Assembly: GCA_017829075.1 (NCBI GenBank)
Contig: JAGAJA010000089.1
Location: forward strand, 1 to 5,765
Length of the DNA: 5,765 nt
Reading direction: 5' to 3'
Origin: Oscillospiraceae bacterium
Lineage (GTDB): Bacteria; Bacillota_A; Clostridia; Oscillospirales; Ruminococcaceae
The translations under genes were made by a program, and so were the position numbers. Below are positions 1 to 5,596 of this stretch, in pieces (within the stretch, counting starts at the first letter, position 1; every line of letters begins with the position of its first letter). The notes beneath the pieces were generated by a model. It was not told where the DNA came from, ran no database searches, and saw nothing but the letters and a program-made list of their open reading frames with translations.

Positions 1-245
1 AATAACCGTTTGAATGAGGGAAAAGATTTGCAGAGAGACAGTGCTGATATCCAGGGAAACGCTGATTAAATCAAAATCGCCCCGTTCAAACGAGCGAACT
101 CACGCGGCTGATTTTGATACGCTTCGCTTTAATCAGCGTGTTCCTAGGAAAAGAAACGCAGGCGTACTGTATGTACGTCAAGTTTCTTTGACGACGATAG
201 CAGTGCTGGATTTCTGCAAAGATTTCCTGAGTTTAAATGGTTATT
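1..245. repeat. Imperfect nested inverted-repeat element (MITE-like or structured RNA), possibly cut by window edge
   Basis: The outer ends are inverted copies of each other: AATAACC at 1-7 matches GGTTATT at 239-245, and the similarity continues inward with mismatches to about position 38 (both arms contain TTTGCAGA when the right arm is reverse-complemented). A second inverted repeat lies inside: CGCTGATTAAA (60-70) pairs with 128-138 and TCAAAATC (71-78) pairs with 110-117, leaving a 10-nt bulge at 118-127. A third nested hairpin has arms AAGAAAC (151-157) and 182-188 around CGTAC/GTACG (163-167, 173-177). A 77-codon open frame (14-247) crosses the element but has no recognisable domain or good ribosome site, so I treat it as spurious. 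A non-autonomous mobile repeat and a structured RNA on the minus strand both fit. The left end may lie outside the window. Confidence 0.6.
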
Positions 246-265
246 AGTATAAGCTCTATGTAAAT

Positions 266-294
266 ATTATAGCATTTCAAGTAACTGAATTCAA
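266..294 (-). promoter_or_regulatory. Sigma-A type promoter reading leftward into the structured element
   Basis: On the minus strand the -35 hexamer TTGAAT (294-289) and the -10 hexamer TATAAT (271-266) are 17 nt apart, and the -10 carries the extended TGn motif (274-272). The predicted start is near 259, so the transcript would enter the inverted-repeat element almost at once. It lies about 40 bp beyond the end of nrdG, so it does not serve nrdG. It either drives an RNA from the element or a gene beyond the left edge. Confidence 0.6.
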
Positions 295-308
295 CCGTTT
301 TCGGCAAT

Positions 309-330
309 AAAAATTATTACAATTTTGTAA
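309..330 (-). terminator. Possible weak terminator after nrdG
   Basis: Just after the nrdG stop, the minus strand reads the palindrome TTACAAAATTGTAA (330-317) followed by the T-rich stretch TAATTTTTATT. The stem is short and AT-only, so any termination would be weak. Its position between nrdG and the next minus-strand promoter is the main support. Confidence 0.35.
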
Positions 331-334
331 CTTA

Positions 335-838
335 TCATTCGGGAATGACCACCGCGCTGCCGGAGCTGAGGCTTGCCGGAACGTCGATAAGCCTCTGATT
401 GGCGCTGCCCCGGAACTGAAGCGACAGCAAACGCTTGGAAATATCAAATCTTCCGTCCACAAGAATATCAATAATTCCCAGCAGCTTTCCGGTATATTCC
501 TCGGTTTCCGATTTTTTCAGAAGTTCCTCGAACGTCCACCCGCTGTAACACATCAGGTGCTTCCCCGCCGCCTTGAACCGGCTTCCCAGCTCGTACAGCG
601 CATGCGCCTGACAGAACGGCTCGCCGCCGGAAAAGGTAACTCCGCCGGCTAACGGATTTTCCATGCAATGCTCGTAAATCGCGTCGGTATCGGTTATCCT
701 GCCCCCGGAAAAATCATGGGTTTCGGGATTGTGGCAGCCCTCGCAGTGGTGCGGACAGCCCTGCACGAATACCACAAAACGCAGTCCCGGCCCGTCAACA
801 ATGGAGTCCTCAACAGTTCCTGCTATTCTTATTTCCAC
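335..838 (-). CDS. nrdG: Anaerobic ribonucleotide reductase activating protein (radical SAM)
   Basis: This is the activase of class III ribonucleotide reductase. It reductively cleaves SAM at a [4Fe-4S] cluster to produce the 5'-deoxyadenosyl radical that abstracts hydrogen from the glycyl-radical residue of NrdD. The 167 residues are of normal length for the family (about 150-175). Seen directly: an N-terminal segment VEDSIVDGPGLR typical of activases, the cluster motif C28-x3-C32-x2-C35 in GCPHHCEGC, the SAM-binding GGEP at 71-74, and the C-terminal FRGSANQRLID typical of NrdG. The start is GTG at 838; an AAGGAGAG ribosome site (852-845) six bases upstream fixes it. The gene follows nrdD on the same strand after about 108 bp holding two hairpins, so it is probably cotranscribed with nrdD, perhaps at reduced level. 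No sign of damage. Identification is secure. Confidence 0.95.
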   Translation of the reverse strand: MEIRIAGTVEDSIVDGPGLRFVVFVQGCPHHCEGCHNPETHDFSGGRITDTDAIYEHCMENPLAGGVTFSGGEPFCQAHALYELGSRFKAAGKHLMCYSGWTFEELLKKSETEEYTGKLLGIIDILVDGRFDISKRLLSLQFRGSANQRLIDVPASLSSGSAVVIPE

Positions 839-844
839 GGAAAT

Positions 845-852
845 CTCTCCTT
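845..852 (-). promoter_or_regulatory. Ribosome binding site fixing the GTG start of nrdG
   Basis: The minus strand reads AAGGAGAG, six bases before GTG at 838. This strong Shine-Dalgarno sequence makes the non-ATG start credible and shows that nrdG has its own translation initiation rather than depending on coupling to nrdD. Confidence 0.8.
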
Positions 853-862
853 AAAACAATTC

Positions 863-932
863 GGGAGGGGCTCTCCCCTCCCTGAAATAATTCTGATATC
901 CGGGAGGAGCAAGCCCCTCCCCTACGGGATAT
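863..932. repeat. Two tandem GC-rich hairpins between nrdD and nrdG
   Basis: The first hairpin has a perfect 8-bp stem, GGGAGGGG (863-870) with CCCCTCCC (875-882), and a CTCT loop. The second has GGGAGGAG (902-909) with CCCCTCCC (914-921), one mismatch and a CAAG loop, and an outer stem ATATCC (896-901) with GGATAT (927-932). The two modules are near copies in sequence. On the nrdD-nrdG message both lie between the nrdD stop and the nrdG ribosome site. On the minus strand the hairpin at 882-863 is followed by GAATTGTTTT, a poor T-tract, so partial termination or RNA processing is possible. The sequence resembles small intergenic repeats of Clostridia, which is my recollection rather than a search result. 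Confidence 0.65.
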
Positions 933-946
933 TACAGAACAAATGA

Positions 947-3277
947 TCATTCCTCAGTGCCATGCTTTACCCGGTCGGCTTCCTCCGCGCGCTTGGCGTT
1001 GTTGAAGCGGTCAAGGGTGCCTACCAGATATCCTGTGATACGGCGGATACGCTCGAATGCGACTTCCTCCTCCTTGCGGTGGCAGCAGGGGCATTCGTCG
1101 TCGATAATTCCAGTAAATCCGCAGCAGGGGTCGCGGTCGATGGGGTGATTTATCGCGCCGTAGCCGATGCCCTCCTCCTTCATGCAGCGCACGATCTGCT
1201 CAAAGGCGTCAAGGTTCTTGAGGGGGTCGCCGTCCAGCTCGATATAGCTGATGTGACCGCCGTTTGTAAGGGCATGATAGGGAGCCTCCAGCTTGATCTT
1301 GCGGTAGGCGCTGATGTTGTAGTAAACCGGCACATGGAAGGAGTTGGTGTAATAATCCCGGTCGGTAATTCCCGGCAGCTCGCCGTAGATCTTCTTGTCA
1401 ATGCGCACGAACCGTCCGGAAAGTCCCTCCGCCGGAGTAGCCAGCAGACTGAAATTGAGGTGGGTTTTCGCGCTCTCATCGTCCATGCGCTTTCTCATGC
1501 GGGTGATTATCTCAAGACCCAGCTTCTGCGCCTCCGGGCTTTCACCGTGATGAACTCCGATAAGCGCTTTCAGGCACTCGGCAAGTCCGATAAAGCCCAT
1601 TGAAAGCGTACCGTGCTTTAATATCTCAGCAATGCTGTCGTTTTCCGAAAGCTTGTCCGAGTCTATCCACACACCCTGTCCCATAAGGAACGGGAAGTTG
1701 CGGACGTGCTTTCTGCACTGTATCTTAAATCTGTACAAAAGCTGGTCAACCACCATATCCATCATGTCGTCCAGCGATTTGTAGAACTTGTCGATGTCGC
1801 CGTGGGCTTCTATCGCAAGCCGAGGCAGGTTGATCGTGGTGAAGCTGAGATTGCCGCGGCCGGTGACGATCTCCCGGGACGGGTCGTAGACATTGCCGAT
1901 AACCCTCGTGCGGCAGCCCATGTATGCGGCTTCGGTGTGGTAGTCGCCGGGCTTGTAGTACTGAAGATTGAACGGCGCGTCAAGGAACGAGAAGTTCGGG
2001 AACATTCTCTTGGCGGAAACCCTGATAGCCAGCTTGAACAGGTCATAGTTCGGGTCGCCGGGATTGTAGCTTACGCCCTCCTTGACCTTGAAAATGTGTA
2101 TCGGGAATATCGGAGTTTCTCCGTTGCCGAGTCCATTTTCTTCCGCAAGCATTACGTTGCGGATAACCATTCTGCCCTCCGGAGAGGTGTCAGTGCCGTA
2201 ATTTATCGAGGAGAACGGGTTCTGCGCGCCGGCTCTGGAATTCATGGTGTTGAGGTTGTGGATAAGCGCCTCCATTGCCTGATAGGTGGCGCGGTCGGTT
2301 TCCGCCTCGGCGATCTTTTCCGCCTTATCCTGAAGCTTCGAGAAGCCCTCGCCGTACTTTCCGGCAACCCTCTCCCACTCCTTCGCCTTGTAGTCGTCGT
2401 TGTTGGAAAGACGCGGGAACAGTCCGGTTTCCTGCTCGATCTCCTCGGCGTTTTTGCGAAGTTCCTCAAGCACTTCGCTGAAATCGTCAAGGTTCAGCGT
2501 AAATCCGATTGCTTTGGCAAGATTGTTGATATACAGCCGCTTGAAGGTCTTTTTTACGCCCTCCGCCATTGCATAGTCGAAATTCGGAACCGACTGACCG
2601 CCGTGCTGGTCGTTCTGGTTTGACTGAATTGCGATGCAGGCAAGCGCAGCATAGCTTGAAATGTCGTTCGGCTCTCTCAGGTAGCCGTGTCCGGTGGAAA
2701 ATCCACCGTGGAACAGCTTGAGCAGATCAATCTGACAGCAGGTAGTTGTCAGCGTAAGGAAATCCAGATCATGAATGTGGATATCGCCGTTGATGTGCGC
2801 CGCAGAATGCTTCGGGTCGAGGACGTACATCTCGTTGAACTGCTTCGCGCCCTCGCTTCCGTATTTCAGCATCGTACCCATTGCGGTGTCGCCGTCAATA
2901 TTCGCATTTTCCCGCTTTATATCGCAGTCTGAAGCGGACTTGAATGTCAGATCCTCATATATCTTCATCAGCGTGGAGTCCATCTCTCTGGCTCTGGTGC
3001 GCTCGGCGCGGTAGAGGATATAAGCCTTGGCGGTCTTTGCGTGTCCGTCCTCGACAAGCACCTTCTCAACCATATCCTGAACCTCTTCCACGGAGGGATT
3101 GCGCCCGATTATCTCCTCGGACAGCCGCTGACAAACCTTGTCTGCAAGCGCCACAGCCTCGTTGTAATCCCTGCCGCCTACCGTCTGGGCAGCCTTGAAT
3201 ATCGCGTTGGCTATCTTCTCTATGTTGAAGGGAACCTGCCGTCCGTCGCGCTTTTTGATCATTGTAATCATTGCCAT
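947..3277 (-). CDS. nrdD: Anaerobic (class III) ribonucleoside-triphosphate reductase
   Basis: The oxygen-sensitive glycyl-radical enzyme reduces ribonucleoside triphosphates to dNTPs for DNA synthesis. It has 776 residues, somewhat longer than E. coli NrdD (about 712). Seen directly: an N-terminal ATP-cone (about 4-95, beginning IKKRDGRQVPFN), which binds ATP or dATP to set overall activity; candidate active-site cysteines C180 (in TTCCQIDL) and C455 (in MGCRTR), aligned from memory with E. coli C175 and C384; a C-terminal metal-binding cysteine cluster at 718-732; and the glycyl-radical motif RRITGYLVG with G749 as the likely radical site. The start is ATG at 3277; the ribosome site AAAAGGAG (3296-3289) is 11 bases away, slightly long. 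There is no other in-frame start nearer to it. A consensus promoter and NrdR-like operators lie upstream, and the activase gene nrdG follows. The cluster reads DPCCG rather than the CxxCG seen in E. coli. Whether formate or a redoxin is the reductant cannot be told. Confidence 0.97.
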   Translation of the reverse strand: MAMITMIKKRDGRQVPFNIEKIANAIFKAAQTVGGRDYNEAVALADKVCQRLSEEIIGRNPSVEEVQDMVEKVLVEDGHAKTAKAYILYRAERTRAREMDSTLMKIYEDLTFKSASDCDIKRENANIDGDTAMGTMLKYGSEGAKQFNEMYVLDPKHSAAHINGDIHIHDLDFLTLTTTCCQIDLLKLFHGGFSTGHGYLREPNDISSYAALACIAIQSNQNDQHGGQSVPNFDYAMAEGVKKTFKRLYINNLAKAIGFTLNLDDFSEVLEELRKNAEEIEQETGLFPRLSNNDDYKAKEWERVAGKYGEGFSKLQDKAEKIAEAETDRATYQAMEALIHNLNTMNSRAGAQNPFSSINYGTDTSPEGRMVIRNVMLAEENGLGNGETPIFPIHIFKVKEGVSYNPGDPNYDLFKLAIRVSAKRMFPNFSFLDAPFNLQYYKPGDYHTEAAYMGCRTRVIGNVYDPSREIVTGRGNLSFTTINLPRLAIEAHGDIDKFYKSLDDMMDMVVDQLLYRFKIQCRKHVRNFPFLMGQGVWIDSDKLSENDSIAEILKHGTLSMGFIGLAECLKALIGVHHGESPEAQKLGLEIITRMRKRMDDESAKTHLNFSLLATPAEGLSGRFVRIDKKIYGELPGITDRDYYTNSFHVPVYYNISAYRKIKLEAPYHALTNGGHISYIELDGDPLKNLDAFEQIVRCMKEEGIGYGAINHPIDRDPCCGFTGIIDDECPCCHRKEEEVAFERIRRITGYLVGTLDRFNNAKRAEEADRVKHGTEE

Positions 3278-3288
3278 TGCCTGTGATG

Positions 3289-3296
3289 CTCCTTTT
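3289..3296 (-). promoter_or_regulatory. Ribosome binding site of nrdD
   Basis: The minus strand reads AAAAGGAG, ending 11 bases before the ATG at 3277. The spacing is longer than ideal, but no alternative in-frame start lies between it and that ATG. Confidence 0.6.
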
Positions 3297-3313
3297 GTAA
3301 ATCAAATAAAATA

Positions 3314-3329
3314 ACACAATATCTTGTAT
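3314..3329. promoter_or_regulatory. NrdR box (proximal operator of nrdD)
   Basis: The plus strand reads ACACAATATCTTGTAT. On the minus strand it matches the NrdR consensus ACACWATATWTWGTGT at 14 of 16 positions. NrdR is the ATP-cone/zinc repressor that switches off ribonucleotide reductase operons when dATP is plentiful. The site lies just downstream of the predicted nrdD transcription start (about 3343), where a bound repressor would block transcription. The match to the very genes NrdR normally controls makes the call strong. nrdR itself is not in this window. Confidence 0.75.
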
Positions 3330-3345
3330 CATAAAAAGCCGATAT

Positions 3346-3361
3346 ATCTATTATATAGGCT
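3346..3361. promoter_or_regulatory. Degenerate second NrdR box overlapping the nrdD -10
   Basis: This 16-bp stretch matches the NrdR consensus at about 10 of 16 positions and contains the core CCTATATAAT on the minus strand. Its centre is 32 bp from the centre of the better box at 3314-3329, leaving a 16-bp gap. That is the usual three-helical-turn spacing of paired NrdR boxes. It covers the -10 hexamer, so part of the match could simply be the promoter. The spacing is the main argument. Confidence 0.45.
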
Positions 3362-3378
3362 TATCCGATATTTGTCAA
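3350..3378 (-). promoter_or_regulatory. Consensus sigma-A promoter of nrdD-nrdG
   Basis: On the minus strand TTGACA (3378-3373) and TATAAT (3355-3350) are both perfect consensus hexamers, separated by exactly 17 nt. A run of eight Ts lies just upstream (3390-3383), in the place of an UP element. The predicted start is near 3343, giving a leader of about 65 nt. Such a strong promoter suits a gene held in check by a repressor, in agreement with the NrdR-like boxes. Confidence 0.85.
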
Positions 3379-3559
3379 GGCTAAAAAAAATAATGTTTTG
3401 CACAAAATACGAGAGGGATTTTCGTTATTTATTACAAAAAAGCCAAATAAAATATGCCACACGCTGTTTACTAAATAGCGCGTTTTCGCATTGCAATGCA
3501 ATTTACACAAATTTACACAATAATACACAGGAGTGATTTTTCGGACAGGTGTGGCATAT
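3379..3559. other. Gene-free centre of the divergent control region
   Basis: This AT-rich stretch separates the two divergent promoters. No open frame in it has a ribosome site or recognisable product. It contains the left arm and most of the right arm of a 13-bp inverted repeat, a 12-bp palindrome (GCATTGCAATGC, 3488-3499), tandem 10-mers (3501-3530), and a weak inverted repeat TTTTGCACAAAA (3396-3407). It is most likely regulatory DNA. Confidence 0.5.
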
Positions 3560-3561
3560 TT
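3450..3561. repeat. 13-bp perfect inverted repeat bracketing the upstream region of the radical SAM operon
   Basis: AAATATGCCACAC at 3450-3462 recurs exactly inverted as GTGTGGCATATTT at 3549-3561, with 86 bp between the arms. The right arm overlaps the first two bases of the -35 hexamer (3560-3565) of the rightward promoter. This suits a repressor or activator with two sites that could loop DNA. The arms lack matching target-site duplications, so a mobile element is less likely. Confidence 0.6.
3501..3530 (+). repeat. Tandem 10-bp repeats ATTTACACAA
   Basis: ATTTACACAA occurs twice in exact tandem (3501-3510, 3511-3520), and a third degenerate unit TAATACACAG follows (3521-3530). The 10-bp period places each unit on the same face of the helix. 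The stretch directly follows the palindrome at 3488-3499. The ACACAATA at 3515-3522 is identical to one half of the NrdR box at 3314-3321, but the other half is absent. The function is unknown. Confidence 0.5.
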
Positions 3562-3588
3562 GACGAAACGGACAGGGTATGCTATAAT
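3560..3588 (+). promoter_or_regulatory. Promoter of the radical SAM operon
   Basis: TTGACG (3560-3565) and TATAAT (3583-3588) are 17 nt apart, and TGC (3580-3582) gives an extended -10. The predicted start is near 3595, leaving a leader of only about 23 nt before the ATG at 3618, with no room for a riboswitch. Confidence 0.8.
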
Positions 3589-3603
3589 TACATAGTACAA
3601 AAA

Positions 3604-3611
3604 AGGGGGTG
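3604..3611 (+). promoter_or_regulatory. Ribosome binding site deciding the start at 3618
   Basis: AGGGGGTG lies six bases before ATG at 3618. A GTG at 3609 is in frame but falls inside this Shine-Dalgarno sequence, and nothing suitable lies in front of it, so translation should begin at the ATG. Confidence 0.75.
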
Positions 3612-3617
3612 AAGTCC

Positions 3618-4547
3618 ATGCCGCCGCGCTTTGAATTTACCAACGACGGGAGCCGTTACCACACGCTGAAATACCACAACTTTGTCACCTACGGCAGAAC
3701 CGTCTGCAAGGCGGCGATAGACGCAGGCTTCACCTGTCCCAACATTGACGGCAGCTGCGGCAGGGGCGGCTGTATTTACTGCTCCGGAGGCAGCGGGTAT
3801 TTCACACGTCCCGCGCTTTCCGTTTCGGAGCAGATACGCCGGGAAACCGCTCGTATCCGCGCTTCTAACCCGGACGCGGGTATCATTGCGTATTTTCAGG
3901 CGCACAGCAACACCTACTCCAGCCTTGAACGGCTTAAACAGGTGTATTCCGAGGCGCTTTCCTGCGATATCTGCGGAATTTCCACGGCGACAAGGGCAGA
4001 CTGCATCGACCGGCAAAAGGCGGAATACCTTGCTTCCCTGCCGGTACCGGTGACGGTGGAGCTGGGATTGCAGACTGCCCACGACAGCACCGCGCAGCTT
4101 ATCAACCGGGGTCACAGCTTCGCGGATTTCCTCAGGGGATATAATGTCGTGAAGCAGGCAGGGCTGCGGGTCTGCGTACACATCATCAACGGACTTCCCA
4201 CGGAAACTCCCGAAATGATGCTCCAGACCGCAGAAATTCTCGGAAAACTGCGCCCGGACGGGGTGAAAATACATCTTATGCACGTCATAAGCGGCACAAA
4301 GCTTGCAGAAATGTACCTCGCCGGGAATTACCTTCCTTTGGAAATGCAGGATTATATCGACATTGTTGTAAAGCAGCTTGAGCTGCTTCCGCCGGAAACT
4401 GTGATAGAACGGCTGACCGGGGACGGAAACCGCGATACCCTGCTCGCGCCGCAATGGAGCCTGAATAAGCGGGCGGTTTTGGGTGGGATCATGAAGCGTC
4501 AGAAGCAGCTTGACAGCGTTCAGGGAAAGAATTTCAGAGGGGAGTAG
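3618..4547 (+). CDS. TIGR01212-family radical SAM protein (YhcC/YtqA-like)
   Basis: A 309-residue radical SAM enzyme of the YhcC (E. coli) / YtqA (Bacillus) family. Seen directly: the family's elongated cluster motif C40-x11-C52-x2-C55 within FTCPNIDG...GRGGCIYC, then AYFQAHSNTY (91-100), TRADC (125-129), ELGLQTAHD (148-156), INRGH (162-166), VHIINGLP (187-194), KIHLMHV, and a C-terminal TLLAPQWSLNKR, all of which follow E. coli YhcC closely. Known of the family: Bacillus YtqA has been proposed as MnmL, acting with the methyltransferase MnmM (YtqB) in making mnm5s2U at tRNA wobble positions. No YtqB-like gene is in this window, so that role is only an inference here. Extra cysteines C47, C116 and C119 (SCDICG) are not in E. 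coli YhcC. The ATG at 3618 is preferred to the GTG at 3609, which is part of the ribosome site. rlmN begins 6 bp after the stop, so the two are almost certainly cotranscribed. Confidence 0.9.
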   Translation: MPPRFEFTNDGSRYHTLKYHNFVTYGRTVCKAAIDAGFTCPNIDGSCGRGGCIYCSGGSGYFTRPALSVSEQIRRETARIRASNPDAGIIAYFQAHSNTYSSLERLKQVYSEALSCDICGISTATRADCIDRQKAEYLASLPVPVTVELGLQTAHDSTAQLINRGHSFADFLRGYNVVKQAGLRVCVHIINGLPTETPEMMLQTAEILGKLRPDGVKIHLMHVISGTKLAEMYLAGNYLPLEMQDYIDIVVKQLELLPPETVIERLTGDGNRDTLLAPQWSLNKRAVLGGIMKRQKQLDSVQGKNFRGE

Positions 4548-4553
4548 GCAGCG

Positions 4554-5567
4554 GTGGCGGACATCTATTCAATGACAAGAGCCGGGCTTGAGGAGTGGTT
4601 CAGCGAGCGCGGCGAAAATCCCGCAAAGGCAGGAATTCTGTTCCAATGGCTGTATCAGCGGGATCTGCACAGCTTCGATGAGCTTCCCTTTTCCGACCGG
4701 GTGAAATCTGCGCTGACGAAAAGCTTCACTCTTGAACTGCCGGAAACCGCAGCCCGCACCGGGGACGAGCTGACCGAAAAGCTGCTGCTCCGGCTGCCCG
4801 GAAATGATCACGTTGAAACAGTGCTCATGCGGCAGAAATACGGCGACAGCGTGTGCATTTCAACGCAGGTGGGCTGTTCAATGGGCTGCGCTTTCTGCCA
4901 GAGCGGACGGCTGAAGAAGCGGCGCAGCCTCACCGCCGGGGAAATGATCGCGCAGGTGCTGAAAATAAGGCGGCTGGGAGCGGAAATACACAGCGTAACG
5001 GTAATGGGCATAGGCGAGCCGTTTGACAATTTCAGCGCAGTGAAGGATTTCTGCGAGATCGCAACGGACTACAAGGGTCTTGCCCTCGGCGAAAAGCACA
5101 TCACCGTTTCCACCTGCGGTATCCTGCCGGGAATCAAGGCATGGTCTGCGCTCCCCCACCCGTGCAGCCTTGCGGTGAGCCTTCACGCGGCGGACAACAA
5201 GCTGCGCTCAGAGCTTATGCCGATAAACCGCAGATATCCGGTGGAGGACGTGATAGCGGCTGCGGCTGAATTTGCGGAACGGCACAACCGCCGTGTAACT
5301 CTTGAATACGTCATGCTCTCCGGAGTGAACGACAGCCCGGAGCAGGCGCGGCAGCTTGCGGAGCTTATCGGCTTCTGCAAGCGGTTTTACGTCAATATTA
5401 TTCCCTACAACGGCAACGACAGCGGCTTCACCAAGAGCAGCCGCGAGCGGATAATGGCATTCTATGATGTACTGAAAAAGCACGGGATCTCAGTTACAAT
5501 GCGCCGGGAATTCGGCGGAGGTATCAGCGCCGCCTGCGGTCAGTTAAGTTCGGATTTCAACGGATAA
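4554..5567 (+). CDS. rlmN: RlmN-family 23S rRNA (adenine-2503-C2)/tRNA methyltransferase
   Basis: A radical SAM enzyme that, in this family, methylates C2 of A2503 in 23S rRNA and of A37 in some tRNAs, using one SAM as methyl donor and another as radical source. It has 337 residues, a little short against Bacillus RlmN (about 363). Seen directly: an N-terminal RNA-binding-type domain (about 1-75, with LFQWLYQRD), the cluster motif C108-x3-C112-x2-C115 (CSMGCAFC), and both catalytic cysteines: C101 in VCISTQVGC (aligned with E. coli C118) and C328 in AACGQL (aligned with C355, the methyl-carrying residue). Also seen are MGIGEP (151-156), ITVSTCGI and SLHAADNKLRSELMPIN. GTG at 4554 is chosen because AGAGGGGAG (4536-4544) lies nine bases before it; an in-frame ATG at 4572 would cut the usual N-terminus. 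The sequence CQSGRLKKRRSL after the cluster differs from ordinary RlmN, so a paralogue is possible. Cfr is less likely. Confidence 0.9.
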   Translation: MADIYSMTRAGLEEWFSERGENPAKAGILFQWLYQRDLHSFDELPFSDRVKSALTKSFTLELPETAARTGDELTEKLLLRLPGNDHVETVLMRQKYGDSVCISTQVGCSMGCAFCQSGRLKKRRSLTAGEMIAQVLKIRRLGAEIHSVTVMGIGEPFDNFSAVKDFCEIATDYKGLALGEKHITVSTCGILPGIKAWSALPHPCSLAVSLHAADNKLRSELMPINRRYPVEDVIAAAAEFAERHNRRVTLEYVMLSGVNDSPEQARQLAELIGFCKRFYVNIIPYNGNDSGFTKSSRERIMAFYDVLKKHGISVTMRREFGGGISAACGQLSSDFNG

Positions 5568-5596
5568 GCTATCCACTATGTTAAGATAAATAGCAC

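Noticed and set aside
14..247. A 77-codon open frame on the plus strand across the left element
   Set aside because: It spans both arms of the inverted repeat, has no Shine-Dalgarno sequence of note and no recognisable domain. Its composition follows the repeat rather than protein coding.
1706..2623. A 305-codon plus-strand open frame opposite nrdD
   Set aside because: It is antisense to the conserved core of nrdD and arises from codon bias of that gene; the translation shows no family motifs.
3450..3561. The 13-bp inverted repeat as the ends of a small transposable element
   Set aside because: The flanking bases (ATA on the left, GAC on the right) show no target-site duplication, and the right arm is built into the operon promoter.
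3609..3617. GTG at 3609 as start of the radical SAM gene
   Set aside because: The GTG is part of the Shine-Dalgarno sequence AGGGGGTG; the ATG at 3618 has ideal spacing.
3595..3617. A riboswitch ahead of the radical SAM operon
   Set aside because: The promoter leaves a leader of only about 23 nt, too short for an aptamer.
3588..4454. A 288-codon minus-strand open frame opposite the YhcC-like gene
   Set aside because: It is antisense to a gene with clear family motifs throughout and lacks recognisable motifs of its own.
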